From contig JABYQN010000006.1 in NCBI GenBank assembly GCA_022606135.1, positions 2,604,001-2,668,000 on the forward strand: a stretch of DNA of 64,000 nt. The letters are read 5' to 3'. The translations under genes were made by a program, and so were the position numbers. How positions within the stretch are numbered: the stretch's first letter is position 1; every line of letters begins with the position of its first letter. Source of the DNA: Fomes fomentarius. Its lineage: Eukaryota > Basidiomycota > Agaricomycetes > Polyporales > Polyporaceae. The notes under the pieces are model-generated. The model had not been told where the DNA came from. It did no database searches and worked only from the letters and a program-made list of their open reading frames with translations. This document shows, piece by piece, positions 35,152 to 45,629 of this stretch.

Positions 35152-38100
35152 ATGAACGCTGCAGGACTGTCTGAACATGGCCCAGCGATCACAGCTTTGC
35201 CTCCATCCACCAAGTCAAAGCTTCGCTCGACTCAAATTCTCACTTCTCTGCCCCAGCTGGTCACGGAGCTGGTACAGAATTCGCTGGATGCGAGCGCGCA
35301 CCATATAGATGTTTCCATAGACCCGGAAGAATGGGAATGCTGGGTGCGTGATGACGGTGTTGGAATCTCGAGAGAAAGCCTGGGTCTTCTGGCCGGAGGG
35401 TCTGAGTCAGGACGCTATGGTGGGTGCCGCCTTCGTTACCACACGAGGTCGCCTTAATGAGTGAATGCGCTGAGGAAGTGATCAGGCACTTCCAAGGCAT
35501 ATACCCCCGCGTCTTTGAGTGAGGTAAATACATTCGGCTTTCGTGGCGAAGGTACATCGTTACGACAGCGTGTACGACACGGTTACTCATGTGGAGATGC
35601 GCCTCAGCATTAGCGTCAGTGGCAGACTTGTGCTGCCTTGAGATATCGTCTCGGGCGAAGCAATCCACCGAGAGCTGGTCTGTCATCCTGAAGGTGCGAC
35701 CATTACAAGTGAATGTGAACCTTCATGCTAATCTCCCCCATAGGGTGGCAAAACTCTATATGCAGGCCCATCCATTCGATGGCGCAGAGAGTCTGCGGGC
35801 ACTGTCGTCTCCGTCCGGGACGCGTTCTACAATGTCCGTGAGTCATGCATCCACATATATGCGCATAGACTCACCATACGGCGATTTTGGCAGCTCCCGA
35901 TACGCCGACGGTCTCATCCAAATCCCCTTCGAACCATCGAGCTTGTAAAGAAAGAGATCGAGGCGCTCGCGTTGGTCTTTCCAAGCGTGGCTTTCTCGTT
36001 GGAGAGTATCCGCAAGGGGAAGGAGAACTGCCAGACAAGATCCAAGACCCGCATACTCACAATACCAAAGGTTCGGTATGATAGTCAGAAGTGGGTCTCC
36101 GTGCTAAGGTAGACCGCAGGCCTCGTCGAGCTTGGCAACCTTCCGTCAACTCTATGGAAAAGCTTTGGCCAGCGTGAGCACGGCCTTTTCTTCTTTCACA
36201 AGCATGGTGACGAAGACATTCTGTTCACAGCATGTAGAAGAGTTCGACCGAAGTGAGGGAGATGTGCGACTGGACGGATTCGTGTCTCTCGAAGGAGCAT
36301 ATTCCAAGGTTCGTGAGACAGTGTCTCGGGAAGTTGCGGCACACTGATGATGCGCTCAGGCATACCAGTTCTTGTGTACGTGTCCGACGAGAATGTTGAT
36401 GTCTTGACCGTTTTACTGACACGCTCTTATAAGATATAAATCGGCATCCACTGAAGATGTGCGAGTTGCATCGCAGCATCGACAACGTGTTCGCACGCAG
36501 TTCGTTCAGTAAGCATGTGTGTTGTGACTCACTGTCCGGCTCTTCCTGTATATTGACCCTTCCACAGGCCTATGACGAGGGCGGCCTCACAAGCAGTCCT
36601 CGTTCAGGTGCGTAAATGACAATGTACCATGGAGTGATCGCCCTAAATGGACGTGGGATACCAGCACAACGTCGATCTCCCCGTAAGACTGAGAAGAAGC
36701 CTGTGTACGTCTTGAACCTCACGGTGTCTCCACGTCAAGTCGATAATTGCGTCGACCCGAACAAGAGCGCAGTCCAGCTCCAGGTATGTTCAATTCGCGT
36801 TGAATGCCACTCCTGTTCTGATCCAAACGAGACAGGACACGGCACGGGTGGCAGCTGTTCTTGCATCAGTTGTTAGCGATGTTCTAGTCAAACATGGTTT
36901 CCTTCCTCTGCGTGACGGGTTGAGCCAAAGAGTTGGAGTTCCTTCGCCGCGGAAGAAACGCAGGCTCAATCATAATGACAAACTGCATTCATTGTCTGTC
37001 AATCAACCGAGCACTTCATCTAGCCCCGTAACTGTTGAACCTAATGGCCTACCATCCGCGCGGAGTCTACCTGCTCTTTGTGAAGACATCGTGCTTGGAG
37101 ACGGAGTTGGCGATATCGTTTGGACAGATCCAGTGACAGAAGAGACGTTCATCATCGACGCAAGAACAGGCAATTCCTTCCCACAACAAGCTCTTTCAGC
37201 AAGCGGCACCTCGGCATACCTAGTCCCGAGAGCAAGGCGGACACTTGACAGAGATAGCGGTGGCTCAAATGTTGTAGCACAAGCCCCAGCGTGGATTACC
37301 GAGGCCCTTGAAGCGAACAAGTCGTACAGGCTCACGGAGCGCAAAATCCCGGCAGTCTCGAGCTCAGCAGACTTTGCGCAACCCCACGCATGTCAGGACC
37401 GCTATGGGTTCTCCCGTGCGCTCAAGAAGCACGCCGATAACGAAGGACAGTCGTATACCCCATGGGACGCATCGCACCTTGCTCGCTTCTGCCGAGAAGA
37501 CCTGCGCACTGCGCAAGTGCTGGGCCAGGTCGACCGGAAGTTCATCGCCTGCATCATCAGCCCCGGGCCTCCATTCGACGACGACAGCGGCGGTGGATCG
37601 GAGGCGAACATAGAAGACGGGCGAGGTAGAGATGGGCATGCGCTCGTGCTCATCGACCAGCATGCGGCGGACGAGCGGATACGCGTCGAGCGTTTCCTGC
37701 AGGAACTCTGTGCCGGATTCTTGTCGTGTCAGGGAGATTCTGCGCCGGTGGTTGTGCCCGGAGACCAGGGCCAGGGCTGCGAGAGCCATGTGCACCTCGG
37801 CGCGCCGATGAGGCTAGTGGACCCGCCGGTACACGTCCTGGTGACCAGGGTGGAGGCTGAGCGTATAGCGGGTTCGCAAGACGTAAGGCGCGCCTTTGCG
37901 CGGTGGGGCGTGAAGTTCGCAGAAGTCGTAATGCCAAACAGACCCGCCTTCACGGGTACGGGTAAGTGCGGGGAAGTAGAAGGAGAAGAAGAAACCGCGT
38001 ACGTGCAAGTGCCGGTTGCAGGTGTTCCTGCGGTCGTGGCCGACAAGGTGCGTTCCTCTGTCTATATTCTGTTCCGCCTGCGTCCGGCGTTCGCTGGTTA

Positions 38101-38668
38101 GATTGGGTTGGTTGTCTAATAGGGTTTTTGCCACACTTTTGCGTTCTGTAGCTCCTATCTGGAGAGGAACTCCGAGATCTTGTCAAGGGCTTTCTCGCGA
38201 AGCTTGACACGGAGGGAACCGAGAACATGCTTCAGGCGGGCGCGAGCGGGAGCCAATATGGTGCTTCTGCAGGATGGCAGAAGGCGTTGCGATGGTGTCC
38301 CCAAGAGCTCGTTGATCTCGTCAACTCGAAGGCGTGCCGAGGTTCGTCTTTGCGCCTCTTCCTTTATGCCAATCGTCTCATCGCTTTGGTTTGTTAGGTG
38401 CGATCATGTTCAACGACACTCTGACACTGGAACAATGCAAGACGGTCGTGTCTAGATTATCCGAGACTGCTTTGCCTTTCCAATGTGCACATGGCAGGTG
38501 AGCATAGTCCATGCTTGATCGCTCACGTGTGTGTGCACACGCTGACGAGGGACGAGCAGACCGTCGCTTGTACCGCTAGTCGATACTGGTGGGGCTGTAA
38601 GCCCCGTTGACTCTCGCTGGGGTCGCGGCATCAACTGGAGGGAGTTCATGAGGCACGAGCATGCGTAG
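35152..38668 (+). CDS. MLH3: DNA mismatch repair protein Mlh3
   Basis: MutL homologue; with Mlh1 it forms the MutL-gamma nuclease used for meiotic crossovers and some mismatch repair. I can phase 15 exons. The GHKL ATPase motifs are complete: QLVTELVQNSLDASA, RDDGVGIS, and TSKAYTPASLSEVNTFGFRG followed by EALASVADL. NV-LPIRRRSHPNPLRT and INRHPLKMCELHRSIDNVF are typical of the N-terminal fold. A linker of about 250 residues, mostly in the exon beginning near 36836, leads to the nuclease domain: VLGQVDRKFIACII, then LVLIDQHAADERIRVERFLQ, the metal-binding DQHAxxExxxxE motif. The C-terminus carries QCAHGRPSLVPL (last intron inside the Arg codon) and ends REFMRHEHA at 38668. DQHAADERIR and CAHGRPS together point to Mlh3 rather than Pms1. 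The start is ATG 35152, just before the first helix. No frameshift was needed. Confidence 0.95.
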
Positions 38669-38947
38669 TAGGGAGCATGGATTACATGTTCGGGCACAGT
38701 TGGTGGTGTCTATAAGACGGTGGCGCAGGTGCGATCTGGAGTGATAGTCACGAGCGCGAGAGACTTGTGCATCGATGGCCTGGATGATGTCACGGGTCGA
38801 TGACGTCATGTTTCTCGGTCCCTTCATATACTTCCGTCTGACTCGCGTGCACGATGCTGCAGCAAACTCAACTTTACTTCCAACGCCACTCACGCTCACT
38901 GCTACTACCGACATCGTTCGCGCATACAACTACCTAACACTGCAAGC

Positions 38948-39552
38948 ATGGTCCGCGAAGTGACGAAGGTTGTGTACCGCCCCTCGGCTGAGTCCAACGA
39001 GGATTACATCGTGATTGTTAACCCTGAAGAGGTACGCAACGTGTCTAGAAGTGCCTTGCAGGATGGGCTAATGGATATCGATCGCGTGTATAGTACAAGC
39101 GATGGAAGGCTGGAGGTATGTACCTTGTTCCTATGCGGTCTCGATTGTGGCTGACAGGAATGACTGCACAGAGACGTAATACAGCCGATCTGATTCCTCA
39201 CGATTCCCTATAACTGACACTCGATCGCTGCAGGAGCATCCCATTAGCAGAGGTCGTTGACTGTGAGTGTCGCGCTGTCATGCTACGTGAATCGCCGCTG
39301 ACCGCGTTGGCTCTATCAGCGTTCGATGTGTTCTGGTCGAACCAGGGTGCACAAGGGCTGCTGGGACGGCCGTCGAATCAGCAGCTGGAGAACGTGTTCG
39401 GGTCATCGAAGGACGTGGATGTGGTCAAGGCGATCTTGGAGAAGGGAAAAGAGGAGTCGGGCAAGAGCATCCGGACGGGACAGGGCACCACGAACCTGAG
39501 CAAGGGCTCGTTCAGTGTGGACACGAAGGGCAAGTCGCTCACTGGTCTGTGA
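38948..39552 (+). CDS. RTC3: Rtc3-like protein with SBDS N-terminal-type domain
   Basis: Small protein related to the N-terminal domain of the ribosome maturation factor SBDS; yeast Rtc3 has been tied to RNA metabolism and telomere-capping phenotypes. Exon 1 reads MVREVTKVVYRPSAESNEDY then IVIVNPEE. A small exon gives YKRWKAGG, the next IPLAEVVDS, and the last FDVFWSNQGAQGLLGRPSNQ, QLENVFGSSKDVDVVKAILE and a tail ending KGKSLTGL. Length, about 125 residues, is normal. The splice between KAGG and SIPLAEVV only phases if an unusual donor (gtacct, near 39119) is used instead of the stronger-looking gtatgt. This could be real or a one-base error. Identity is secure. Confidence 0.85.
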
Positions 39553-39843
39553 GGGGATGCATGTGGGACGAGACGATGAAGCCGTGCGCCGTACTGAAGT
39601 GTAACATGATGTATTCTTGATCGTACAAACGACATTGTACAAGACACTGATCGAGTGCTGCAGGCACTGCTGGATTCCGTCGGGCGGCCGTGTTCCGAGT
39701 CTGTCAGCGGAGAGATACCGGGGATTGGGTGTTCTGGCATGTTCGGTGAGGGAGAGATATACACTGGTCGTCGCGTAGTCGTGGTCTCCCTCCTGAGCCC
39801 TCCTTCGCTTCGCCCGTCTGACTGAGTAGGCAGCATACACAAC

Positions 39844-41425
39844 ATGCCAACCACAGTCATTCTCGGCGCCGGCATTATCGGTCTTTCCTCCGCACACTCC
39901 CTCGCAGCACTCGCTCCAGCAGATCACAACATCCATCTCGTCGAGCCTGCACCCGACCTCTTTGCCTCTGCTTCTGCAAAGGCAGCTGGCTTTGTCGCAA
40001 AGGACTGGTTCGCGCCTGCATCCGCACCCCTTGGTCTGCTCTCCTTTGCACTTCATCGCGAGCTTGCCGAGCGTCACAATGGCCGCGCGCGCTGGGGTTA
40101 TTCCGAGAGTGTTTCCTATTCCCTTGACCACGCCTACCGTACTGATGATGGTTCGCCCGACGCTCATGCAGAGCCTGCGCAAGAAGGAAATACTGGTCAG
40201 GATGTAGCTGGCGCGGTCGCTGCGGATGCTGGAGATGCTGGCCCTGCGAACCCAAGTATCGATCAACAGGGTCACCCAGATGCGACCGGCCTTAGTCGCA
40301 GCGAGAGCGAGAGCGGGAGCGCAACGGGGCTCGACTGGCTGCTCAGCGGCACGAGTCGCGCGACCGTCGCGCCTTCAGACGATGGCGCAGACAGCTCCGC
40401 GGGCAGCTACAGCAAGCTGCCCGAGTGGCTGCTCGCGCAACCCGAGGCGCTCAACGCGATCTCAGACAGGACCTCGACCGCGCAGGTGTAAGTCGTCTTC
40501 TTTTCCCTGCCGGTACGCTTGTCCCACATGTACCGTCCGCGCGTCGCGCTACAGACACCCGCAACGGCTCTGCGAGTTCCTGCTCGAGCAGTGTCTCGCC
40601 GCGGGCGTGACCCTGCACCACCCCGCCCGTGCCACCGCGCTTCTGCGGGATGAAGAGGATCCGGATGGTCTCACGCGCGTCCGCGTAGAGTACTCGGGAT
40701 CGGGCGAGGAGGGCCCAGAGGGGCGCGCGCGCACCGTGAACATCCCCTGTGAGAGCATCGTTATCGCGGCGGGCTGCTGGACACACCAAGTGTACGCAAC
40801 CCTCTTCCCAAACGCGAGCCGCATGCCGCGCATCTCGCACCTCGCGGGATATGCGGTCACCCTCAAGTCCAAGCGCTGGCCACCCGTGCAAGCCCCCTCG
40901 GCTCCCAATGCGCTCAGAGTCATAGGAGGCGCGAAGGGGCCCCCGCACACGGCGACGGCGACGTCCGACTCCTCCGTCCATACGCACGCCATCTTCACGG
41001 ACGTCCCGGGCTTCGCGCCCGAGATCTTCTCGCGCATCACGGGCGACGTCTGGCTCGGCGGGCTGAACACCTCCGCGATCCCGCTCCCCGCGCTGCCGAC
41101 GGACGCGCAGATCGACGCAGCAGAGGTCGAGCGCCTGCTCGCGGTCGCGCACAGGCTGTGCGGGGCGGACGTGGAGGTGCGGGGCAGCTCGCTGTGCTTC
41201 CGGCCGGTGAGCGCGACGGGCCGGCCGATCATTGCGCGGATGCACGAGGCGGACCTCGGGGACGGGCTGAAGCCCGCAGGCCTGGACGGGAAGGGCGGCG
41301 TGTTTGTCGCGACAGGCCATGGGCCGTGGGGGATCTCGCTCAGCCTCGGGACGGGCCGGGTGGTGGCCGAGATGGTGCTGGGCCGGGAGACAAGTGCGGA
41401 CGTTGGGGCGCTGTCAAGGTGGTAA
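39844..41425 (+). CDS. FAD-dependent oxidoreductase, DAO family
   Basis: Flavoenzyme of the D-amino-acid oxidase/glycine oxidase-like superfamily, probably oxidising an amine or amino acid; the substrate is unknown. The start at 39844 is followed at once by the Rossmann dinucleotide motif MPTTVILGAGIIGLSSAHSL. Exon 1 continues FASASAKAAGFVAKDWFAPA and ends TSTAQ. After a short intron (donor gtaagt near 40490), exon 2 reads VHPQRLCEFLLEQCLAAGVT, SIVIAAGCWTHQVYATLFPN, the C-terminal FAD site LCFRPVSATGRPIIAR, then GGVFVATGHGPWGISLSLGT and VVAEMVLGRE. The last segment is the family's typical GHGPWGIxLxxGTG. Between about residues 100 and 200 there is a disordered Asp/Ser/Ala/Gly-rich insert that these enzymes normally lack. 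No signal peptide. Confidence 0.9.
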
Positions 41426-42473
41426 GCACTCGATCTACTAATGGAGCGTTGGAGGTGGCTGGGTGTGGGCGGCGGCAGGATATCAGGATGGTGAGCTCGA
41501 TTCTCATGCTTCTGCGATCTATCATCTGTGAGTTCTTTGAGCCTTTGAGCCTTGGAGTCTCAGCTGAAGGACCGGCTTCGAAGTGTTGGAGTCCGGCTTC
41601 GTCTGATTACAGGGACTGTACTTATAGTGATCTATCGCGTGTCCCTCCTCCAATGTACGCTTTCTTAATCTCGGGCAGTCCTGAATGTGCTGCTTTCCAG
41701 GGACGGTGTGGTCGATAGCTACAACCTAACGCCTAGCATGACACCATGATAAACGTGTTGCGTGTAGTAGTGTGCACACCCGCGGAGAGCGTGCTGCACG
41801 GACGGTGAGCGACGTCGATCGAGGAAAAGAAGCAGCACAAAAAGGCAGAGAACTTGGAAGATTCACGAAATGGATCGCAGAAACTCAAAGGTCGTTCCAT
41901 CCAGGCAACCCACCCCGCATGCTACACGCACGTCGTTCCTTTCATATGGCATTTCTGGACCCTTGATCTGTCCTGCCATCCATCTCATAGATCCTCCCTC
42001 ACAAGTTGCGCCACCGGTCGCTGCTCTCTCTGGCGGGCGGGAGTAGTTCCGAATGCGATCGAGGGTATCAAGCGTTGCGGTGAGACCCATGTACACCCTG
42101 CAATGTACACAACAATCTAGATACCGCCTTGAATATTGAGTGTTTTTTTAGGCCCAACGTCACGGTGTCCGTCGGTCGGAGGCAGTCTTTTGTGCACTCT
42201 GTCCAAGATGAGTCGGTAATGAGAGACTGACATCGTGCACAATGCTGTAAGAGGCTCATACGAGCCAGTCGATTGGAATAAAGCGAACATTAGCTACAAG
42301 TCGGCGCCGCTGCGCTGAAGTTTCAAGCTACTAGTACAAAAGCCGTATATGCCTGTGTCATTTCCCCAATACCCAATATCAACGAAATCTCCAGACAGAT
42401 GGACAGACAAACTTGGCACCCGCGTTCCCAATACATCATATCGTACAAGTCTAGGATAGGCTCCAAGCTAGCC
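41426..42473. other. 5' part of duplication unit A, no gene
   Basis: From about 41555 this sequence is repeated, with substitutions and indels, in unit B (from about 43575). No supported gene. Frames of 60-90 codons differ between the two copies, which argues against coding. Confidence 0.5.
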
Positions 42474-43535
42474 TTACACTTCGACTTTAACCCGCAATGC
42501 CTTCACCTGCCGCACCTCAGGCCCGTCCACGCTCACGACCTTGACGCCCTTGCCCTTCAAAACCTCCGCCGTCTCCTTCCACGCCTCCTCCCCGCCCACA
42601 CTGCGCGTGCCCTCCTCGACGACGTACGTCTTCCACCCCAGCTCCGCCGCGTCGATAGCCGTGCTGCACACGCAGTAGTCTCCCGCGAGGCCGACAACGA
42701 ACACGTCCGTGATGCGCGCGTCGCTCAGGCGATCCGCCAGGTCGCTCACCGCGCTCGCCAAAGGGGGCGCGCGGAGCGGGGAGCGGAACGCCGAGTACAT
42801 CTCCACGCGCGGCTCCGTGCCCTTGTGCACGACATAGTCGATGCGCGCGGCGTCGAGCTCGGGAGGAGCGCGTTCCCCGGCGTGCCCGCGACGCAGTGCA
42901 CGGGCCACAGGCGCGTCTCGTATGATTCGGCCGGATTCGCCGGGTTCATGATCGTGGTGGAGATGAATGGTTGGGCGTTGGGGTGGTTGGACGCGAAGGA
43001 GACGTGGGAGGGCGGGTGGTGGTCTTTTGTTGCGATCTTGGTCGTGAAGGGGAGCGCGAGGAGGGCGTTCACGGTTGGCACTATGTCGCGCCCTCCTGCG
43101 ATTGCGAGTGCGCCGTTCTAGGTGATTTGTGAGCACAGTGGAGTGTGGGCGAGTGCAGTGTGTACCGGAGGACAAAAGTCTTCCTGGACATCCACAATCA
43201 GGAGGGCAGGGCGGAAAGTAGCCGGGGACGACATGTGTTCTGAAACATGAACATTCCTTAGCTCATGAGAACGTGTTGCTGCAGCACATACCTCTTGCTA
43301 CCTGGTGACAGTGTGGTTAATATGTGGTTAATCGCAATCTCTGTGTGGGGGTTGAATGTCAGGATGGCGTGCGCTTGTGCGAGTCCTACCGCAGGACTGA
43401 TAACGATTGAACTCTGATGTGGCGGAGTAGCGTACATGATATTGTATGCGTGTAATTACCATTAGATAGGGTTCGGATGCGCTGTGTACATCAAAGCATG
43501 ACGTTAACAGCTAGATAGGCCTGATAACACATCCA
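41555..43535. repeat. Tandem duplication, unit A (about 2 kb)
   Basis: Unit A holds a flank, a minus-strand nicotinamidase and a second flank. Matches to unit B include tgtccctcctccaatgtacg (A 41640) with tgtccctccttcaatgtacg (B 43639), the block around 41930/44150 (cacgcacgtcgttccttt), the whole nicotinamidase, and the block around 43260-43525/45295-45555 (acagtgtggttaat, aaagcatgacgt, agctagataggcctgataac). Order and orientation are the same, so this is a direct repeat. A has about 200 bases near 42200-42400 that B lacks. Confidence 0.9.
42474..43234 (-). pseudogene. Nicotinamidase copy A, frameshifted
   Basis: Homologue of nicotinamidase (yeast Pnc1), which converts nicotinamide to nicotinic acid in NAD salvage. 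Exon 1 starts at ATG 43234: MSSPATFRPALLIVDVQEDF then CPP, with the catalytic Asp. After an intron (donor gtacac) exon 2 reads NGALAIAGGRDIVPTVNALL, IATKDHHPPSHVSFASNHPN (metal-binding Asp-His-His) and LWPVHCVAGTPGNALLP. There the frame breaks. The conserved remainder (ELDAARIDYVVHKGTEPRVE, then VVGLAGDYCVCSTAIDAAEL with the nucleophile Cys) lies one base out of frame. Copy B has four G at the corresponding plus-strand run (44868-44871); copy A has three (42861-42863). Read as given, the protein loses the catalytic Lys and Cys. Everything else is well kept, so either very recent inactivation or a homopolymer sequencing error is possible. Confidence 0.85.
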
Positions 43536-44480
43536 AGACTATGACTATTATCGCAGCGACGAGTACTTACGTGCAGCTGAAAGGACAGCTTCGAAATGTC
43601 CTTCGTCTGATTACAGAGGCTGTATAGTGATCTTTCACGTGTCCCTCCTTCAATGTACGCTTCCTTAATCTCGAGCGGTCCTTGACGTGCTGCTTTCCAG
43701 GGATGGCGTGATCGATAGTTACAACTTACTGCCTAGCATGACTCTGCCATAGGTTCCTGCGGACTCGGAGAGCACGCTACACTGTAACAGTACCGTGACC
43801 GTGACTATCCCAATTCGGACTCATCTAGTTACACGCTACTCTGCCAGTTTCTCTCGACGAACACACGACCATGTTGGTACCCGAGTCCCGTCCCGCCTCG
43901 TCATCCGTACCGCTGTATCTCGTCTCAGACCTCCGAATCCAGCTCTCGTACTTAATTTTTTGTCAGCCCCTTACATACACGGGCACTAGTATATTTAGAC
44001 GACTCATGACCGACGTTGATCGCGGAAAGGAAGTTGCACAGATGCACATGCGGCAGAGAAGATTCAGATTGCAGAAATTCAGAAGGTCGCTCCATCTGGA
44101 TCCCATGGCCCCCTGATGTCCAGGCAACGACTCCGCATGCTAGTACACGCACGTCGTTCCTTTGTGCATCTCCAGATCTTCCCTCACAATGTTCACTGGT
44201 CGATGCTCTCTCTGGCGGGAGTATTTCCGAATACGATCGAGAGCATAAGTATAAACCGTTGCGATGAGAGCCATGTACATGCGGATATACTACAACCTAG
44301 TAGATAGTACCACCTTGGATATCGACTGTCTTCTAGGTCCAACGTACATCAGTCTGCTCAGTCTTTTGTACACTCTGTCCAAGATGAATCAATTGATGGT
44401 TCTGACTCGGACATCAAGCCGGATGCTAAGGTACCCATGCATCCTATCGTACACATTCAGGATACGCTCCCAGGCTAGCC
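43235..44480. other. Junction between duplication units, no gene
   Basis: The 3' end of unit A (to about 43535), a junction of about 40 bases, and the 5' flank of unit B. About 200 bases at 43795-44000 in B have no counterpart in A. No supported gene. Confidence 0.5.
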
Positions 44481-45565
44481 TCACGCTTCGACATCGACCC
44501 GCAGTGCCTTCACCTGCCCCACCTCAGGCCCGTCCACGCTCACGACCTTAACCCCCTTCCCGCGCAACACCTCCGCCGTCTCCTTCCACGCCTCCTCCCC
44601 GCCGAAACTGCGCGTGCCCTCCTCGACGACGTAAGTCTTCCACCCCAGCTCCGCCGCGTCGAGCGCCGTGCTGCACACGCAGAATTCTCCCGTGAGGCCG
44701 ACGACGAAGACGTCCGTGATGCGCGCGTCGCTCAGGCGCTCCGCCAGGTCGCTCACCGCGCTCGCGAGCGGGGGCGAGCGGAGCGGGGAGCGGAACGCCG
44801 AGTACATCTCCACGCGCGGCTCCGTGGCCTTGGGCAAGACGAAGTCGATGCGTGCGGCGTCGAGCTCGGGGAGGAGCTCGTTCCCCGGTGTGCCTGGGAC
44901 GCAGTGCACGGGCCAGAGACGCGTCTCGTACGATTCGGCCGGATTCGCCGGGTTCACGATCGTGGTGGTGGAGATGAATGGTTGGGCGTTGGGGTGGTTG
45001 GACGCGAAGGAGACGTGGGAGGGCGGGTGGTGGTCTTTTGTGGCGATCTTGATGGTGAAGGGGAGGGCGAGGAGGGCGTTGATGGGTGGCACTATGTCGC
45101 GCGCTCCTGCGACTGCGAATAAGCCATTCTGGGTGATGCAGCATTTTGTGAGCGATGTGCTAAGGTAGAGTATAGCCGAATGCAGTGTATACCGGAGGAC
45201 AAAAGTCTTCCTGGACATCCACAATCAGGAGGGCAGGGCGGAAAGCACTTGCAGGCGGGGACGACATCTGTTTCGAGTCATGAACACTCCGTAGCCTATG
45301 AGAACGTGTTGCTGCAACACCTACCTCTTTCTACCTGGTGACAGTGTGGTTAATGTGTGGTTAATCGCAATCTCTGTGTGGGGGTTGAATGTCGAATGGT
45401 GTGCGCTTGTGCGAGTCCTACCGCAGGACTGATAACGATTGAACTCTGATGTGGCGGAGTAGCATACTTGATACTATGTGCGTATAATTACCATTAGATA
45501 GGGTTCGGATGCGTTGTGTACATCAAAGCATGACGTCTACAGCTAGATAGGCCTGATAACATGGC
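43575..45565. repeat. Tandem duplication, unit B (about 2 kb)
   Basis: Second direct copy, lying immediately right of unit A, with the intact nicotinamidase. The right border falls near 45562, where agctagataggcctgataac is the last shared block (A ends near 43530). Sequence beyond it belongs to the AFG1 3' flank. Confidence 0.9.
44481..45267 (-). CDS. PNC1: Nicotinamidase, copy B (intact)
   Basis: Hydrolyses nicotinamide to nicotinic acid and ammonia for NAD salvage and thereby relieves inhibition of sirtuins (known for yeast Pnc1). Exon 1 (start ATG 45267) reads MSSPPASAFRPALLIVDVQE then DFCPP, with the catalytic Asp. One intron (donor gtatac) leads to NGLFAVAGARDIVPPINALL, IATKDHHPPSHVSFASNHPN (metal-binding Asp-His-His), LWPVHCVPGTPGNELLPELD and LPKATEPRVEMYSAF, where the Lys is expected to be catalytic. 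VVGLTGEFCVCSTALDAAEL carries the nucleophilic Cys, followed by GWKTYVVEEGTRSFGGEEAW. It ends KALRVDVEA at 44481. About 240 residues, a normal length. It is the working member of a tandem pair. Confidence 0.92.
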
Positions 45566-45629
45566 GCAATATCCAAGGTAGCGACAGTGCGTGGTATTTC
45601 CGAATGAGCACACTCTGTAATGGGCCTCT

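Noticed and set aside
40451..41320. 289-codon Arg-rich minus frame
   Set aside because: Antisense of the DAO-type oxidase exon 2; Arg/Ala/Gly composition typical of a GC-rich shadow.
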